From the NCBI RefSeq assembly GCF_009707545.1, contig NZ_WLYK01000006.1, positions 248,001-312,000 on the forward strand: a DNA stretch of 64,000 nucleotides, read 5' to 3'. Below the pieces are notes generated by a model. It made no database searches. It had not been told where the DNA came from and saw only the letters and a program-made list of their open reading frames with translations. Below, one piece after another: positions 46,573 to 54,939 of this stretch (within the stretch, counting starts at the first letter, position 1; each line of letters begins with the position of its first letter). Source of the DNA: Nakamurella alba. GTDB taxonomy: Bacteria > Actinomycetota > Actinomycetes > Mycobacteriales > Nakamurellaceae. Both the position numbers and the translations under genes were made by a program.

Positions 46573-46728
46573 ATGTTGCTCGCCATCGTCCTCATCATCC
46601 TGGCCATCGTCCTGTTCGGGGTCGGCTTCATCGCGAAGCTGGCCTGGTGGGCGTTCGTGATCGCCGCGATCATCTTCGTCGCGGGCCTGATCGCCGGCGC
46701 CTTCCGGCGCGGCAAGTCGCGCGTCTGA
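46573..46728 (+). CDS. Small hydrophobic membrane protein, 51 residues
   Basis: The protein is nearly all membrane helix: LLAIVLIILAIVLFGVGFIA, a Trp-rich turn KLAWWAFVI, then a second helix to a basic tail FRRGKSRV. The layout resembles short stress-induced hydrophobic peptides of actinobacteria. The SigF/SigB-like promoter just upstream supports a stress role. The ribosome site is weak, so it may be read from a very short leader. I do not recognise a named family. Confidence 0.65.
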   Translation: MLLAIVLIILAIVLFGVGFIAKLAWWAFVIAAIIFVAGLIAGAFRRGKSRV

Positions 46729-46756
46729 CCTCATCCCGCTCGGCCGTGGGCGTCCG

Positions 46757-47386
46757 GTGCGGATAGCACTGAACGTCCTCGGCCGGCTGGTCGAGACCGC
46801 CCTGATCGTGCTCGGGGTGCTGGTCGTCGTCTGGGAGGAGGACGACCAGCTCCTCGAGTTCCTGCTGTGGTGGATGCTGCTGGCCTTCGCCTACATCCTG
46901 GTCGGCGGGCTGGTGCTGCGGTCCACCCGGCACCGGTCGGTGGCACTGCAGGCGCACGCCCACCGGCTGCGGCTGGCCTTCCCATTCGCTCTCATCACCA
47001 GCATGGTCGGACTGACCGTCGGACTGCACATCGCGTGGTCCGACCAGGACACCGACCTCGACGCCGCGATCAACTTCTTCGGCGGCATCACCATGGTGTT
47101 CTCCTGGCTGTTGCTGCACTCCGGCTACGCCCGCCGCTACGCCCAGCTGCTCACCCGGCACGGGGGTGGGCTGCGCTTCCCGGTCGACGACGACGGGAAG
47201 GCGATCACCCCGACCCCGGTCGACCTGCTCTACTTCGCCTTCGGGATCGGGGCGACCTTCTCCACCTCCGACGTGCAGGTCACCAGCACGCCGATGCGCT
47301 GGCACGTGATGACCCAGTCGATCCTGAGCTTCTTCTACAACGCGGCCGTGGTCGCCTTCGCGATCACCGTGCTGCGCGGGACCTGA
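46757..47386 (+). CDS. DUF1345 family membrane protein
   Basis: 209 residues with about five membrane helices, starting at GTG. The DUF1345 signature is clear: FSWLLLHSGYARRYAQLL and YFAFGIGATFSTSDVQVTST followed by RWHVMTQSILSFFYNA. The family's function is not known. It lies 28 nt after the small hydrophobic gene on the same strand, so the two may be co-transcribed. It is convergent with the agmatinase fusion gene. Confidence 0.9.
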   Translation: MRIALNVLGRLVETALIVLGVLVVVWEEDDQLLEFLLWWMLLAFAYILVGGLVLRSTRHRSVALQAHAHRLRLAFPFALITSMVGLTVGLHIAWSDQDTDLDAAINFFGGITMVFSWLLLHSGYARRYAQLLTRHGGGLRFPVDDDGKAITPTPVDLLYFAFGIGATFSTSDVQVTSTPMRWHVMTQSILSFFYNAAVVAFAITVLRGT

Positions 47387-47389
47387 CTG

Positions 47390-49810
47390 CTACAGGGATC
47401 TCTCGTGGGCCCCGGCGGTCGGGCTCTTCGCCGCCAGTTGCCCTCGCACCGGACGGTCGACCGGACCGGCGAGGGTCGCCTCCTGCAGGCTCTGCAGCGC
47501 GGCCGGTCCGTCCACCAGGGCCGTGCCGCCGCCCTCGATCGCGTCCGCACCCTGCTCGCGCAGCGCCCACGGGGTGCCGTACTCACCGAGCAGCTCCAGG
47601 AACGGCACGGCGTCGAACGCCTCGGGCCCGAGCACGCCCGCGCCGGACCAGATGCCCTTCGCGATCAATTCCATGGCGATGACCGGGCAGACCGCGGTCT
47701 GCCAGACCACCGCCTGGGAGTTGTACTCGCGCATCGACCACCGGTTGTCGACCACGTGGTACAGGTACACCTCGCGCGGCCGGCCGTCCTTGCCGAGCCC
47801 GCGGACCCAGGTGCCGGCGCAGGTCTTGCCGTGCATCTTGTCGCCGAGCGTGGCCGGGTCGGGCAGCAGCGCGGCGATGACGTCGCGCGGCGAGACGGTG
47901 ACGCTGCCGACCTGCATCGGCTCGGCCGAGTCGATGCCGAGTTTGCGCTGCAGCTTCAGCATCTCGATGAACTCCTGGCCGAGTCCGTACTTGAAGGTGA
48001 CCCGGCCGACGTCGAGCCAGCGGGGGACCAGCAGCACCTCCTCGTGCTCGACGTTCACGCACTCGATCGGCCCGATGCCCTCCGGGAAGTCGAACACCTC
48101 CGGCTCGGAGAACGGGGCCGTGGTGAAGTGGCCGCGCGCCTTCTCGTAGACGATCGGCGGGTTCAGGCACTCCTCGATGGTGGTCCAGATGGAGAAGGTC
48201 GGCGCGAAGTCGTAGCCCTCGACCTCGAGGTTGCCACCGTCCCGGACACCGATCTCGTCGATCCGGGAGAACAGGTGGTCCGCGGCGTAACGGGCGAACA
48301 CGTCGGCCAGCCCGGGCTCGACACCCATGCCCACCAGGGCGATCCGGCCCGCGGCCTGCCACTCGCCGTCCAGCGCGAACTGCTCGTCCCCGAGCATCAC
48401 GCCGGGCACGTTGTACGGGTCGCTGGGGTGCGGGTGCGACAGCGACATCGCCATGTCCAGGTAGTGCGACCTCGCCCGCAGTGCTGCGGTGAACAGCGGC
48501 ATGACGAACCGCGGGTCGGTGGCGTTGAGCAGCACGTCGCAGCGGTGCATCTCCAGCAGGTTCGCCACCGCCTCCACGTCGGTGGCATCGACCTGGGCGG
48601 CGAGAAAGCGTCCGTCGCCGGACATCTCGACCGCCTGCCGGGCGCGGCCGAGGTCGTAGTCGGCGACCACCAACGCCTCGATGTACTCCCGGCGGGCCGC
48701 CGTGGCGACCACGGCGGAGCCGACACCGCCGGCGCCGACCAGCAGCACCCGGAGCTTGCCCTCCGCGGAGCGCACGGGCTTCGCCGACCGGCCGGCGAGC
48801 ACCGGGGTCGACTCGTCCCACCGGGTACCGGCGGCGAGATCGGCTCGCCGGCGGGCGATCCCGCCCAATGTCTCCAGCACCACGCGGTTGCCGAGCAGGG
48901 CGGTGACGTCGGCATGGTCGTACGGCGGAGCCACCTCGACGATCTCCATGCCGACCAGCGGGGTGTCCCGGCCGATCGCCCGGACGGCGTCCAGCAGCTC
49001 GCGCGCGGTCAGCCCGCCGGGCTCCGGGGTGCCGGTGCCCGGCGCCATACCCGGGTCCACCACGTCGATGTCGACCGAGAGGAAGACGCCGTCGACGTCC
49101 TCGCAGGCCTTCGCGATCACCTCGGCGATGACCTCGTCGAGGCCGCGGCGGCGGATCTCCGCCATCTCGTAGCCGCGCATGCCCTGGTCGGCCATCCAGG
49201 CCAGCTCCGGCGGCTCCGGCCAGTAGCCGCGCAGCCCGACCTGGAAGAACTTGTGCCCGGGCACGGCGCCGGACTCGATCACCCGGCGCATCGGGAGTCC
49301 GTGCCCGTACAGGGATCCGAACTGGATGTCGCCGGTGTCGGCGTGCGCGTCGAAGTGGATGACCGAGATCCGGCCGTAGCCGTAGACCTCGGCCAGGCCG
49401 GTGATGTCGGCCATCGCGATGGTGTGGTCGCCGCCGAGGATCACCGGGATCTTGCCGGCGCCGGCCAGCTGCTCGATGACCCGCTGCAGGCTCTGCAGCG
49501 AGCGGATGGTCTCGGTCGGCGCCATCTCGACGTCACCGGCGTCCACCACGCCGAGATCGCCGAGCGGGTCGACCCGCAGCGACAGGTGCGGGCGGGACCC
49601 GGTGTGCTCCGAGTAGTCGCAGACCCGGATCGCCATCGGGCCCATCCGGGCGCCGGCCCGGTAGGAGGTCCCCGCGTCGTACGGGGCGCCGACGATCACG
49701 CAGGTGGCGTCGGCGTAGGAGACGGGATCGGACAGATCGCAGCGGGGCACACCGGTGAACGTGACATCGGGGCCGTACATTGCGCCGTAGCGCGCCATGG
49801 GAGTGTTCAC
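47390..49810 (-). CDS. Fusion protein: agmatinase-type ureohydrolase plus saccharopine dehydrogenase-like domain
   Basis: 806 residues from GTG at 49810 (GAGGAC 9 nt upstream; ATG at 49798 is possible). Residues 15-320 are a complete ureohydrolase: manganese ligands H129 in GGDHT, D154/H156/D158 in DAHAD, and D247/D249 in SVDIDVVDPGMAPGTG. A linker (about 325-352) leads to a saccharopine dehydrogenase-like domain with NAD(P) motif LLVGAGGVGSA at 356-366, HYLDMAMS-type active-site region and a long C-terminal domain. Agmatinase gives putrescine and urea; the second domain could reductively couple or oxidise a polyamine product, as carboxynorspermidine dehydrogenases do. The reaction is inferred only. 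Confidence 0.9.
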   Translation of the reverse strand: MNTPMARYGAMYGPDVTFTGVPRCDLSDPVSYADATCVIVGAPYDAGTSYRAGARMGPMAIRVCDYSEHTGSRPHLSLRVDPLGDLGVVDAGDVEMAPTETIRSLQSLQRVIEQLAGAGKIPVILGGDHTIAMADITGLAEVYGYGRISVIHFDAHADTGDIQFGSLYGHGLPMRRVIESGAVPGHKFFQVGLRGYWPEPPELAWMADQGMRGYEMAEIRRRGLDEVIAEVIAKACEDVDGVFLSVDIDVVDPGMAPGTGTPEPGGLTARELLDAVRAIGRDTPLVGMEIVEVAPPYDHADVTALLGNRVVLETLGGIARRRADLAAGTRWDESTPVLAGRSAKPVRSAEGKLRVLLVGAGGVGSAVVATAARREYIEALVVADYDLGRARQAVEMSGDGRFLAAQVDATDVEAVANLLEMHRCDVLLNATDPRFVMPLFTAALRARSHYLDMAMSLSHPHPSDPYNVPGVMLGDEQFALDGEWQAAGRIALVGMGVEPGLADVFARYAADHLFSRIDEIGVRDGGNLEVEGYDFAPTFSIWTTIEECLNPPIVYEKARGHFTTAPFSEPEVFDFPEGIGPIECVNVEHEEVLLVPRWLDVGRVTFKYGLGQEFIEMLKLQRKLGIDSAEPMQVGSVTVSPRDVIAALLPDPATLGDKMHGKTCAGTWVRGLGKDGRPREVYLYHVVDNRWSMREYNSQAVVWQTAVCPVIAMELIAKGIWSGAGVLGPEAFDAVPFLELLGEYGTPWALREQGADAIEGGGTALVDGPAALQSLQEATLAGPVDRPVRGQLAAKSPTAGAHERSL

Positions 49811-49979
49811 TCTCTTGTTCGTCCTCGGCCCTGGGGTTGTGTCGTCGGGCCGCGTCGACCGGTGGCAGCGGTCGACCTCCTCAGCTTCCCCGGTCCCCTC
49901 GCGTTCGGGCAAGTGTCACCGGCGGTTCGCACCGGATCGGCAACCGGTCCGCAACGAACCGGCAGCGGGGCGCAACGAC

Positions 49980-51410
49980 TCAGCTGTCGAAGCCGAGGCC
50001 GAAGCGGTCGAGGGCGCGGAGCCAGAGGTTGCGGTGCCCGGCCCGGGCGTCCGCCCGGGCCACCGACCAGCGGGTCAGGTTGACCACGCCGGAGCGCAGC
50101 GGCTCCGGCGGGAACGGCACCGGCTTGCCGCGGATCGTGGACAGGCTGGTGAGCTCGGTGCGCTCGCCGGACAGCAGGTCGAGCATGACCTGGGCGCCGA
50201 ACCGGGTGGAGCCGACGCCGAGTCCGGTGTAGCCGACCGCGTAGGTGACCCGGCCGCCGTGGCCGGTGCCGAAGAACGGGAAGAACCGGGAGCAGGTGTC
50301 GATCACCCCGCCCCAGGTGTGGGTGAACCGCAGCCCCTCCAGCTGCGGGAAGGTCTGGAAGAAGTGGTCGGCCAGCAGCCGGAAGGTCTCCGGACGCTGG
50401 TCCAGCGACGGGTCGATCCGGTTGCCGTAGTGGTAGATCGCGTCGTAGCCGCCCCAGAGGATGCAGTTGTCCTCGGTGAGACGGTAGTAGTGGAACAGGT
50501 TCCCGGCGTCGCCGACGCCCTGTCGGTTGCCCCAGCCGATCGTCTTCAGCTGCGCCTCGGACAGCGGCTCGGTGGCCATCGCGTAGTCGTAGACCGGGAT
50601 CACGTACGGCCGCACCCGCTTGAGCAGCGAGGGGAAGGCGTTGGTGCCCAACGCCACCCGGTCCGCACGCAGCTCGCCGTGCGGGGTGGTCAGCAGCATG
50701 TCCCGGCCGTCCCGGACCATCGAGGTGACCGGGGTGTTCTCGTGGATCCGGACGCCGAGCGACCGGCACGCCTCGGCCAGTCCCCAGACCAGTCGGGCCG
50801 GGTCGACGAGCACAGTCTTGTCCTTGCCCCACACGGCGCCGAGGTAGGTCGGCGAGTTCACCTGGGCGCGGGTGGCGTCGGTGTCGAGAAGTTCGGCGTC
50901 GTCACCGAAGTCGAGCATCCGTTCGTAGTCGGCGGCCAGGTCGCCGATCTGGTAGCTCTCGGTGGCCACCCGCAGCTCACCGGTGCGCTCCAGCTTGCAG
51001 TCGATCGCGAAGTCCTCGATGGTCTTCACGATGCCGGCCAGGTTGGCCCGGCCGAGTCGTTCCAGCCGCGGCATGTCCTCCGGGTACCAGTCCATGCCGT
51101 TGGCCTGGCCGTGGGTGAGCGAGGCGGAGCAGAATCCGCCGTTGCGGCCGGACGCGGCCCAGCCGATGGTCTTCCCCTCGAGCAGCACCACCTCGCGGGA
51201 CGGGTCCTCCTGCTTGGCCAGCAACGCCGTCCAGAGTCCGGAGTAGCCACCGCCGACGACGGCGAGATCGGTGCGGGCACTGCCGGTCAGCGGTTCCTGC
51301 GGGTCGGGGGCGTCGACGTCGTCCAGCCACCAGCAGAGCGGCTCGGCGTCGGCGAGGGAGGTGCGGATGGAGCGGGCCCGAGAACGACCGCCGGGCGACA
51401 GCGGGGACAT
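49980..51410 (-). CDS. FAD-dependent amine oxidoreductase (PuuB-like), copy 1
   Basis: 476 residues, DAO family. FAD motif LAVVGGGYSGLWTALLA near residue 50, followed by the family's ASGRNGGFCS, and a C-terminal YAVGYTGLGVGSTRFGA contact motif. It resembles gamma-glutamylputrescine oxidase and related polyamine oxidases, giving an aldehyde and ammonia. It lies between the aldehyde dehydrogenase and the agmatinase fusion gene on the same strand. No PuuA-type glutamate-putrescine ligase is in the window, so free or acetylated amines may be the substrate. Confidence 0.88.
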   Translation of the reverse strand: MSPLSPGGRSRARSIRTSLADAEPLCWWLDDVDAPDPQEPLTGSARTDLAVVGGGYSGLWTALLAKQEDPSREVVLLEGKTIGWAASGRNGGFCSASLTHGQANGMDWYPEDMPRLERLGRANLAGIVKTIEDFAIDCKLERTGELRVATESYQIGDLAADYERMLDFGDDAELLDTDATRAQVNSPTYLGAVWGKDKTVLVDPARLVWGLAEACRSLGVRIHENTPVTSMVRDGRDMLLTTPHGELRADRVALGTNAFPSLLKRVRPYVIPVYDYAMATEPLSEAQLKTIGWGNRQGVGDAGNLFHYYRLTEDNCILWGGYDAIYHYGNRIDPSLDQRPETFRLLADHFFQTFPQLEGLRFTHTWGGVIDTCSRFFPFFGTGHGGRVTYAVGYTGLGVGSTRFGAQVMLDLLSGERTELTSLSTIRGKPVPFPPEPLRSGVVNLTRWSVARADARAGHRNLWLRALDRFGLGFDS

Positions 51411-51510
51411 GAGGAGTGCCTTTCCAGGGGCGGACGGGAGGACGGCTCGTGGGGACGTCCGGCCACCGGGAGGTATCGCTCACAGGTGCGGGACGTCCGG
51501 GACGGAACCG

Positions 51511-52995
51511 TCAGTCGGGGACGCCGAACACGGTGCGGTGCCAGGACTTCCGGCCGATGCCGGTGCGGTCCATCGCGACGTGCTTGATCTGGGTGTACTC
51601 CTGCAGCGAGTAGACCGACATGTCCTTGCCGAAGCCGCTGGCGCCGTAGCCGCCGTGCGGCATCTCCGACCAGATCGGGATGTGGTCGTTGAGCCAGACC
51701 GTACCGGCCCGCAGCTCCGCGGACGCCCGCAGGGCGGTGTGCACGTTCGTGGTCCAGGCCGAGGCGGCCAGTCCGTACGGGCTGTCGTTGGCGAGATCCA
51801 GTCCCTCGTCGACGGTGTCGAAGCCGATGACGGTCAGCACCGGTCCGAAGACCTCGTCCTGCACGATCGGGTCGCCCTGGGCCACGTCGGTGATCAGGGT
51901 CGGCCGGTGCCAGAACCCGCCGGCCAGCTCCCCATCGGGCAGCGCACCCGGCGCGATGATCCGGGCGCCACGGGATCCCGCCGCCGCCACCATCCCGGCC
52001 ACCTTGTCCCGGTGCCGGGCCGAGGACAGCGGACCCAGGTCGGTCGCCGGGTCGTCCGGGGATCCGAGCACGATCGAGCCGTACAGGTCGGCGACGCCGG
52101 CCACGAACTCCTCCAGCAGCGAGACGTGCACGTAGGCACGGGTCGCCGCGGTGCAGTCCTGGCCGGTGTTGATCAGCGACCCGGCCACCGCGCCGTGCAC
52201 GGCGGCCTCGAGGTCGGCGTCGGCGAACACCACGAACGGTGCCTTGCCGCCGAGTTCCAGGTGCACCCGGGCCGCGCGTGCCGAGCAGGCGGCCATCACG
52301 CCGCGCCCCACCACCGTCGAGCCGGTGAAGGACACCATCGCGACGTCCGGGTGCGACACCAACGTCTGCCCGGCGTCGGCGCCGGTGCCGGCCAGCACCT
52401 GGATCACGTCCGCGGGAAAGCCTGCGGCAGTGGCGCACTCGGCCATCAGCACCGCGGTGAGCGGGGTGATCTCGGCCGGCTTGAGCACGATGGTGTTACC
52501 CGCGGCCACCGCCGGCAGGATCTTCCAGGCCGCCATCTGCAGCGGGTAGTTCCACGGGGCGATCGAGCCGACGACACCGATCGGCTCCCGCCGGATCGAC
52601 GAGGTGTGGTCCGCCGAGTACTCGCCGGTCGCCGCACCCTCCAGCACCCGTGCGGCGCCGGCGAAGAACGAGGTGTTGTCGATGGTGCCGGGCACGTCGA
52701 AGCCGGTGGCCAGCTTGGCCGGCTTGCCGGTCTGCGCCGACTCCACGGTGGCGAGTTCGGCTTCCCGGGACCGCATCTCGCCCGCCAGGCCGAGCAGCAG
52801 CTCCGAGCGCTCGGCCGGGGTGGTGCGGGACCAGGACCGGAAGGCGGCCTTCGACCGGGCGACGGCCGCGTCCACGTCGGCCGCCGTGGCGAGCGGGTAG
52901 TCGGCGACCACACCGCCGGTGGTCGGGTCCAGGATCTCGAAGCGCTCGCCGGACCCACCCACGGGCAGCCCGGTGACCGGGACGGTCGCGGTCAT
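51511..52995 (-). CDS. 4-aminobutyraldehyde (gamma-aminobutyraldehyde) dehydrogenase
   Basis: 494 residues. Aldehyde dehydrogenase motifs: IAPWNYPLQMAAWKILPA, SFTGSTVVGRG, general base Glu in HLELGGKAP and the catalytic Cys in NTGQDCTAATR. The sequence follows the PatD/Prr group that oxidises aminobutyraldehyde to 4-aminobutyrate. The ATG overlaps a 51-residue gene by 4 nt, tying it to the transporter operon. Confidence 0.92.
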   Translation of the reverse strand: MTATVPVTGLPVGGSGERFEILDPTTGGVVADYPLATAADVDAAVARSKAAFRSWSRTTPAERSELLLGLAGEMRSREAELATVESAQTGKPAKLATGFDVPGTIDNTSFFAGAARVLEGAATGEYSADHTSSIRREPIGVVGSIAPWNYPLQMAAWKILPAVAAGNTIVLKPAEITPLTAVLMAECATAAGFPADVIQVLAGTGADAGQTLVSHPDVAMVSFTGSTVVGRGVMAACSARAARVHLELGGKAPFVVFADADLEAAVHGAVAGSLINTGQDCTAATRAYVHVSLLEEFVAGVADLYGSIVLGSPDDPATDLGPLSSARHRDKVAGMVAAAGSRGARIIAPGALPDGELAGGFWHRPTLITDVAQGDPIVQDEVFGPVLTVIGFDTVDEGLDLANDSPYGLAASAWTTNVHTALRASAELRAGTVWLNDHIPIWSEMPHGGYGASGFGKDMSVYSLQEYTQIKHVAMDRTGIGRKSWHRTVFGVPD

Positions 52996-53147
52996 CGTGA
53001 TCCCCGATCGGGCTTGCGGCGGAACTCGTCCCGCTTGTCCTGCTCCTCCTGCCGGCGGCCCCAGATCTCCTGGAAGCGCCGCGCCGCGAACGGGGCGATC
53101 GCGATGATCACCAGTCCGGCGACGATGGAGATGGTGCCACCGTTCAC
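52992..53147 (-). CDS. 51-residue single-helix membrane protein inside the polyamine operon
   Basis: One hydrophobic helix (SIVAGLVIIAIAPFAA, about 7-22) precedes a strongly charged tail (RRFQEIWGRRQEEQDKRDEF). Its GTG overlaps the potC stop (GTGA) and its TGA overlaps the dehydrogenase ATG (ATGA), so it is fixed in the operon by coupling on both sides. No family is recognised. It might be a transporter accessory subunit or anchor the dehydrogenase at the membrane (inference). Confidence 0.75.
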   Translation of the reverse strand: MNGGTISIVAGLVIIAIAPFAARRFQEIWGRRQEEQDKRDEFRRKPDRGSR

Positions 53148-53998
53148 CGGTTCCTCCGGGCGGTGATCATCCGGCCGGCGACGGTGAAGAGCAGCGCGAT
53201 GACCAGCATGGCCGTGCCGACGACGTTGATCTCCGGCGGGATCGCCTTGCGCGAGGCGCCCCAGACGAACATCGGGAAGGTGACCTCGGAGCCGGAATTG
53301 AAGTTGGTGATGATGAAGTCGTCGAAGGACAGCGCGAACGACAGCATCGCGGCGCCGGCGATGCCGGGGACGATCAGCGGGAAGGTGATGCGCCAGAACG
53401 TCTGCCAGCGGTTGGCGTAGAGGTCCTGGGCCGCCTGCTCGAGTCTCGGGTCCAGGCCGACCAGCCGCGCCTTGACGGTCACCACGACGAAGCTGAAGCA
53501 GAACATGGTGTGCGCGATCCAGATGGTGGTCTGGCCGAGCGGGATGCCCATGTTGACGAACAGCACCAGCAGCGACGAGCCGGCGACGACCTCGGGGGTG
53601 GCCATCGGCACGAAGATCAGCACGTTGGCCAGTGCCTTGCCGCGGAACTCGTGGCGCACCAGGCCGAAGGCGGCGAGCGTCCCGAGGATCGTCGCGGCGA
53701 TGGTCGACAGCACGGCGATCTTGATGCTGAGCAGCAGCGAGTCGCACAGGCCCTCGATGCCGCAGACGTTGCCCCAGTGGTCGAGGGTGAAACCGGCCCA
53801 GGTGTAGTTGAAGTCGCCGGCCGGGTCGTTGAACGAGAACACGATGACGACGGCGATCGGCACGAACATGTAGATGAGCGCCAGGATCCCGAAGAAGGTC
53901 ACCAGGTGGTCGCGGATCCACCGGCCGGCGCCGGACGGCGGGCGGGCGGTGGTGGGCGCCGGCGGGGTCGCGGTCGGCGGCTTGGTGAGGGTTGCCAT
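53144..53998 (-). CDS. potC: Spermidine/putrescine ABC transporter permease PotC
   Basis: 284 residues, six membrane helices after a Pro/Thr-rich N-terminus. The ATPase-contact EAA-like loop reads LEQAAQDLYANRWQTFWRIT, ending FPLIVPGI. VIVFSFNDP near residue 53 is typical of PotC. The start ATG overlaps the potB stop by one base (TGATG). It pairs with PotB to form the import channel. Confidence 0.93.
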   Translation of the reverse strand: MATLTKPPTATPPAPTTARPPSGAGRWIRDHLVTFFGILALIYMFVPIAVVIVFSFNDPAGDFNYTWAGFTLDHWGNVCGIEGLCDSLLLSIKIAVLSTIAATILGTLAAFGLVRHEFRGKALANVLIFVPMATPEVVAGSSLLVLFVNMGIPLGQTTIWIAHTMFCFSFVVVTVKARLVGLDPRLEQAAQDLYANRWQTFWRITFPLIVPGIAGAAMLSFALSFDDFIITNFNSGSEVTFPMFVWGASRKAIPPEINVVGTAMLVIALLFTVAGRMITARRNR

Positions 53999-54939
53999 CA
54001 GACCAGTTCCTCCGTGCCGGCGCGCCGGACGTAGTAGATGACCAGCACCACGATCGCCACCATCAGCGAGATGGACAGCGCGGCCGCGTGGCTGTAGTCA
54101 CGGACCCGCAGGAACAGCGCGTCGATCACGTTGCCCGACATGGATTCCCGCATCGACCCGAGAAAGGTGGCGTTGACGTAGTCACCGGCCGCGGGGATGA
54201 AGGTGAGCAGCGTCCCGGACACCACACCCGGCAGCGACAGCGGCCAGGTGATCTTCCAGAACGAGGTCCACGAGCTGGCGTAGAGGTCGCCGGCCGCCTG
54301 CAGCAGGTTGCGGTCCTGCTTCTCCAGCGACGCGTACAGCGGCAGCGTCATGAAGGGCAGGAAGTTGTAGGTCAGACCCATGATCACCGCGAGCGGCGTG
54401 GCCAGGATGCGCTGGTCGTTGGTCAGCCCGATCAGGTCGGTGATGCTCAGGAAGCCGATGCCGCGCAGGAACGAGGTGAAGGCACCCTCGTCGGCCAGGA
54501 TCGTGGTCCAGGCCAGGGTCCGGATCAGGAAACTGGTGAGGAACGGCGCGATGATCAGCACCAGCAGGAACGGCCGGACCTTGCTGCTCACCTTGAAGGC
54601 GATCGTGTAGGCCAGCGGGTAGGCGATCAGGATCGTCAGGATCGTGGCCAGACCGGCGTAGACGAAGGACCGCAGGAACTGCGGCCAGTACTCGGTCCAG
54701 ACGTCCCAGTAGTTCGAGAAGGACCAGGTGAAGGTGTAGCCCTCCTCCAGGCCGCCGCTGGTGAGCGAGGAGTTCACCAGCGACAGGATCGGCAGCACGA
54801 AGAAGACGATCAGCGCGAGACCGCCGGGCAGCAGCAGGAAGTACGGTGTCAGCTTCTTCGAGACCGGGGTCGCCCGGTCGGGCAGCGGGGTCTGCGGCTC
54901 CTGCGGTTCCGAGGCGGCCAGCGGTGCCGCGGCGGTCAC
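53998..54939 (-). CDS. potB: Spermidine/putrescine ABC transporter permease PotB
   Basis: 313 residues from a GTG overlapping the potA stop by 4 nt. A hydrophilic N-terminus (about 30 residues) precedes six membrane helices. The EAA-like loop is LLQAAGDLYASSWTSFWKIT, ending WPLSLPGV. It forms the membrane channel with PotC and contacts PotA. Confidence 0.93.
   Translation of the reverse strand: MTAAAPLAASEPQEPQTPLPDRATPVSKKLTPYFLLLPGGLALIVFFVLPILSLVNSSLTSGGLEEGYTFTWSFSNYWDVWTEYWPQFLRSFVYAGLATILTILIAYPLAYTIAFKVSSKVRPFLLVLIIAPFLTSFLIRTLAWTTILADEGAFTSFLRGIGFLSITDLIGLTNDQRILATPLAVIMGLTYNFLPFMTLPLYASLEKQDRNLLQAAGDLYASSWTSFWKITWPLSLPGVVSGTLLTFIPAAGDYVNATFLGSMRESMSGNVIDALFLRVRDYSHAAALSISLMVAIVVLVIYYVRRAGTEELV

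Noticed and set aside
47405-50083. An 892-codon open frame on the plus strand opposite the fusion gene
   Set aside because: It mirrors the minus-strand fusion gene. Only the minus strand carries ureohydrolase and Rossmann motifs.
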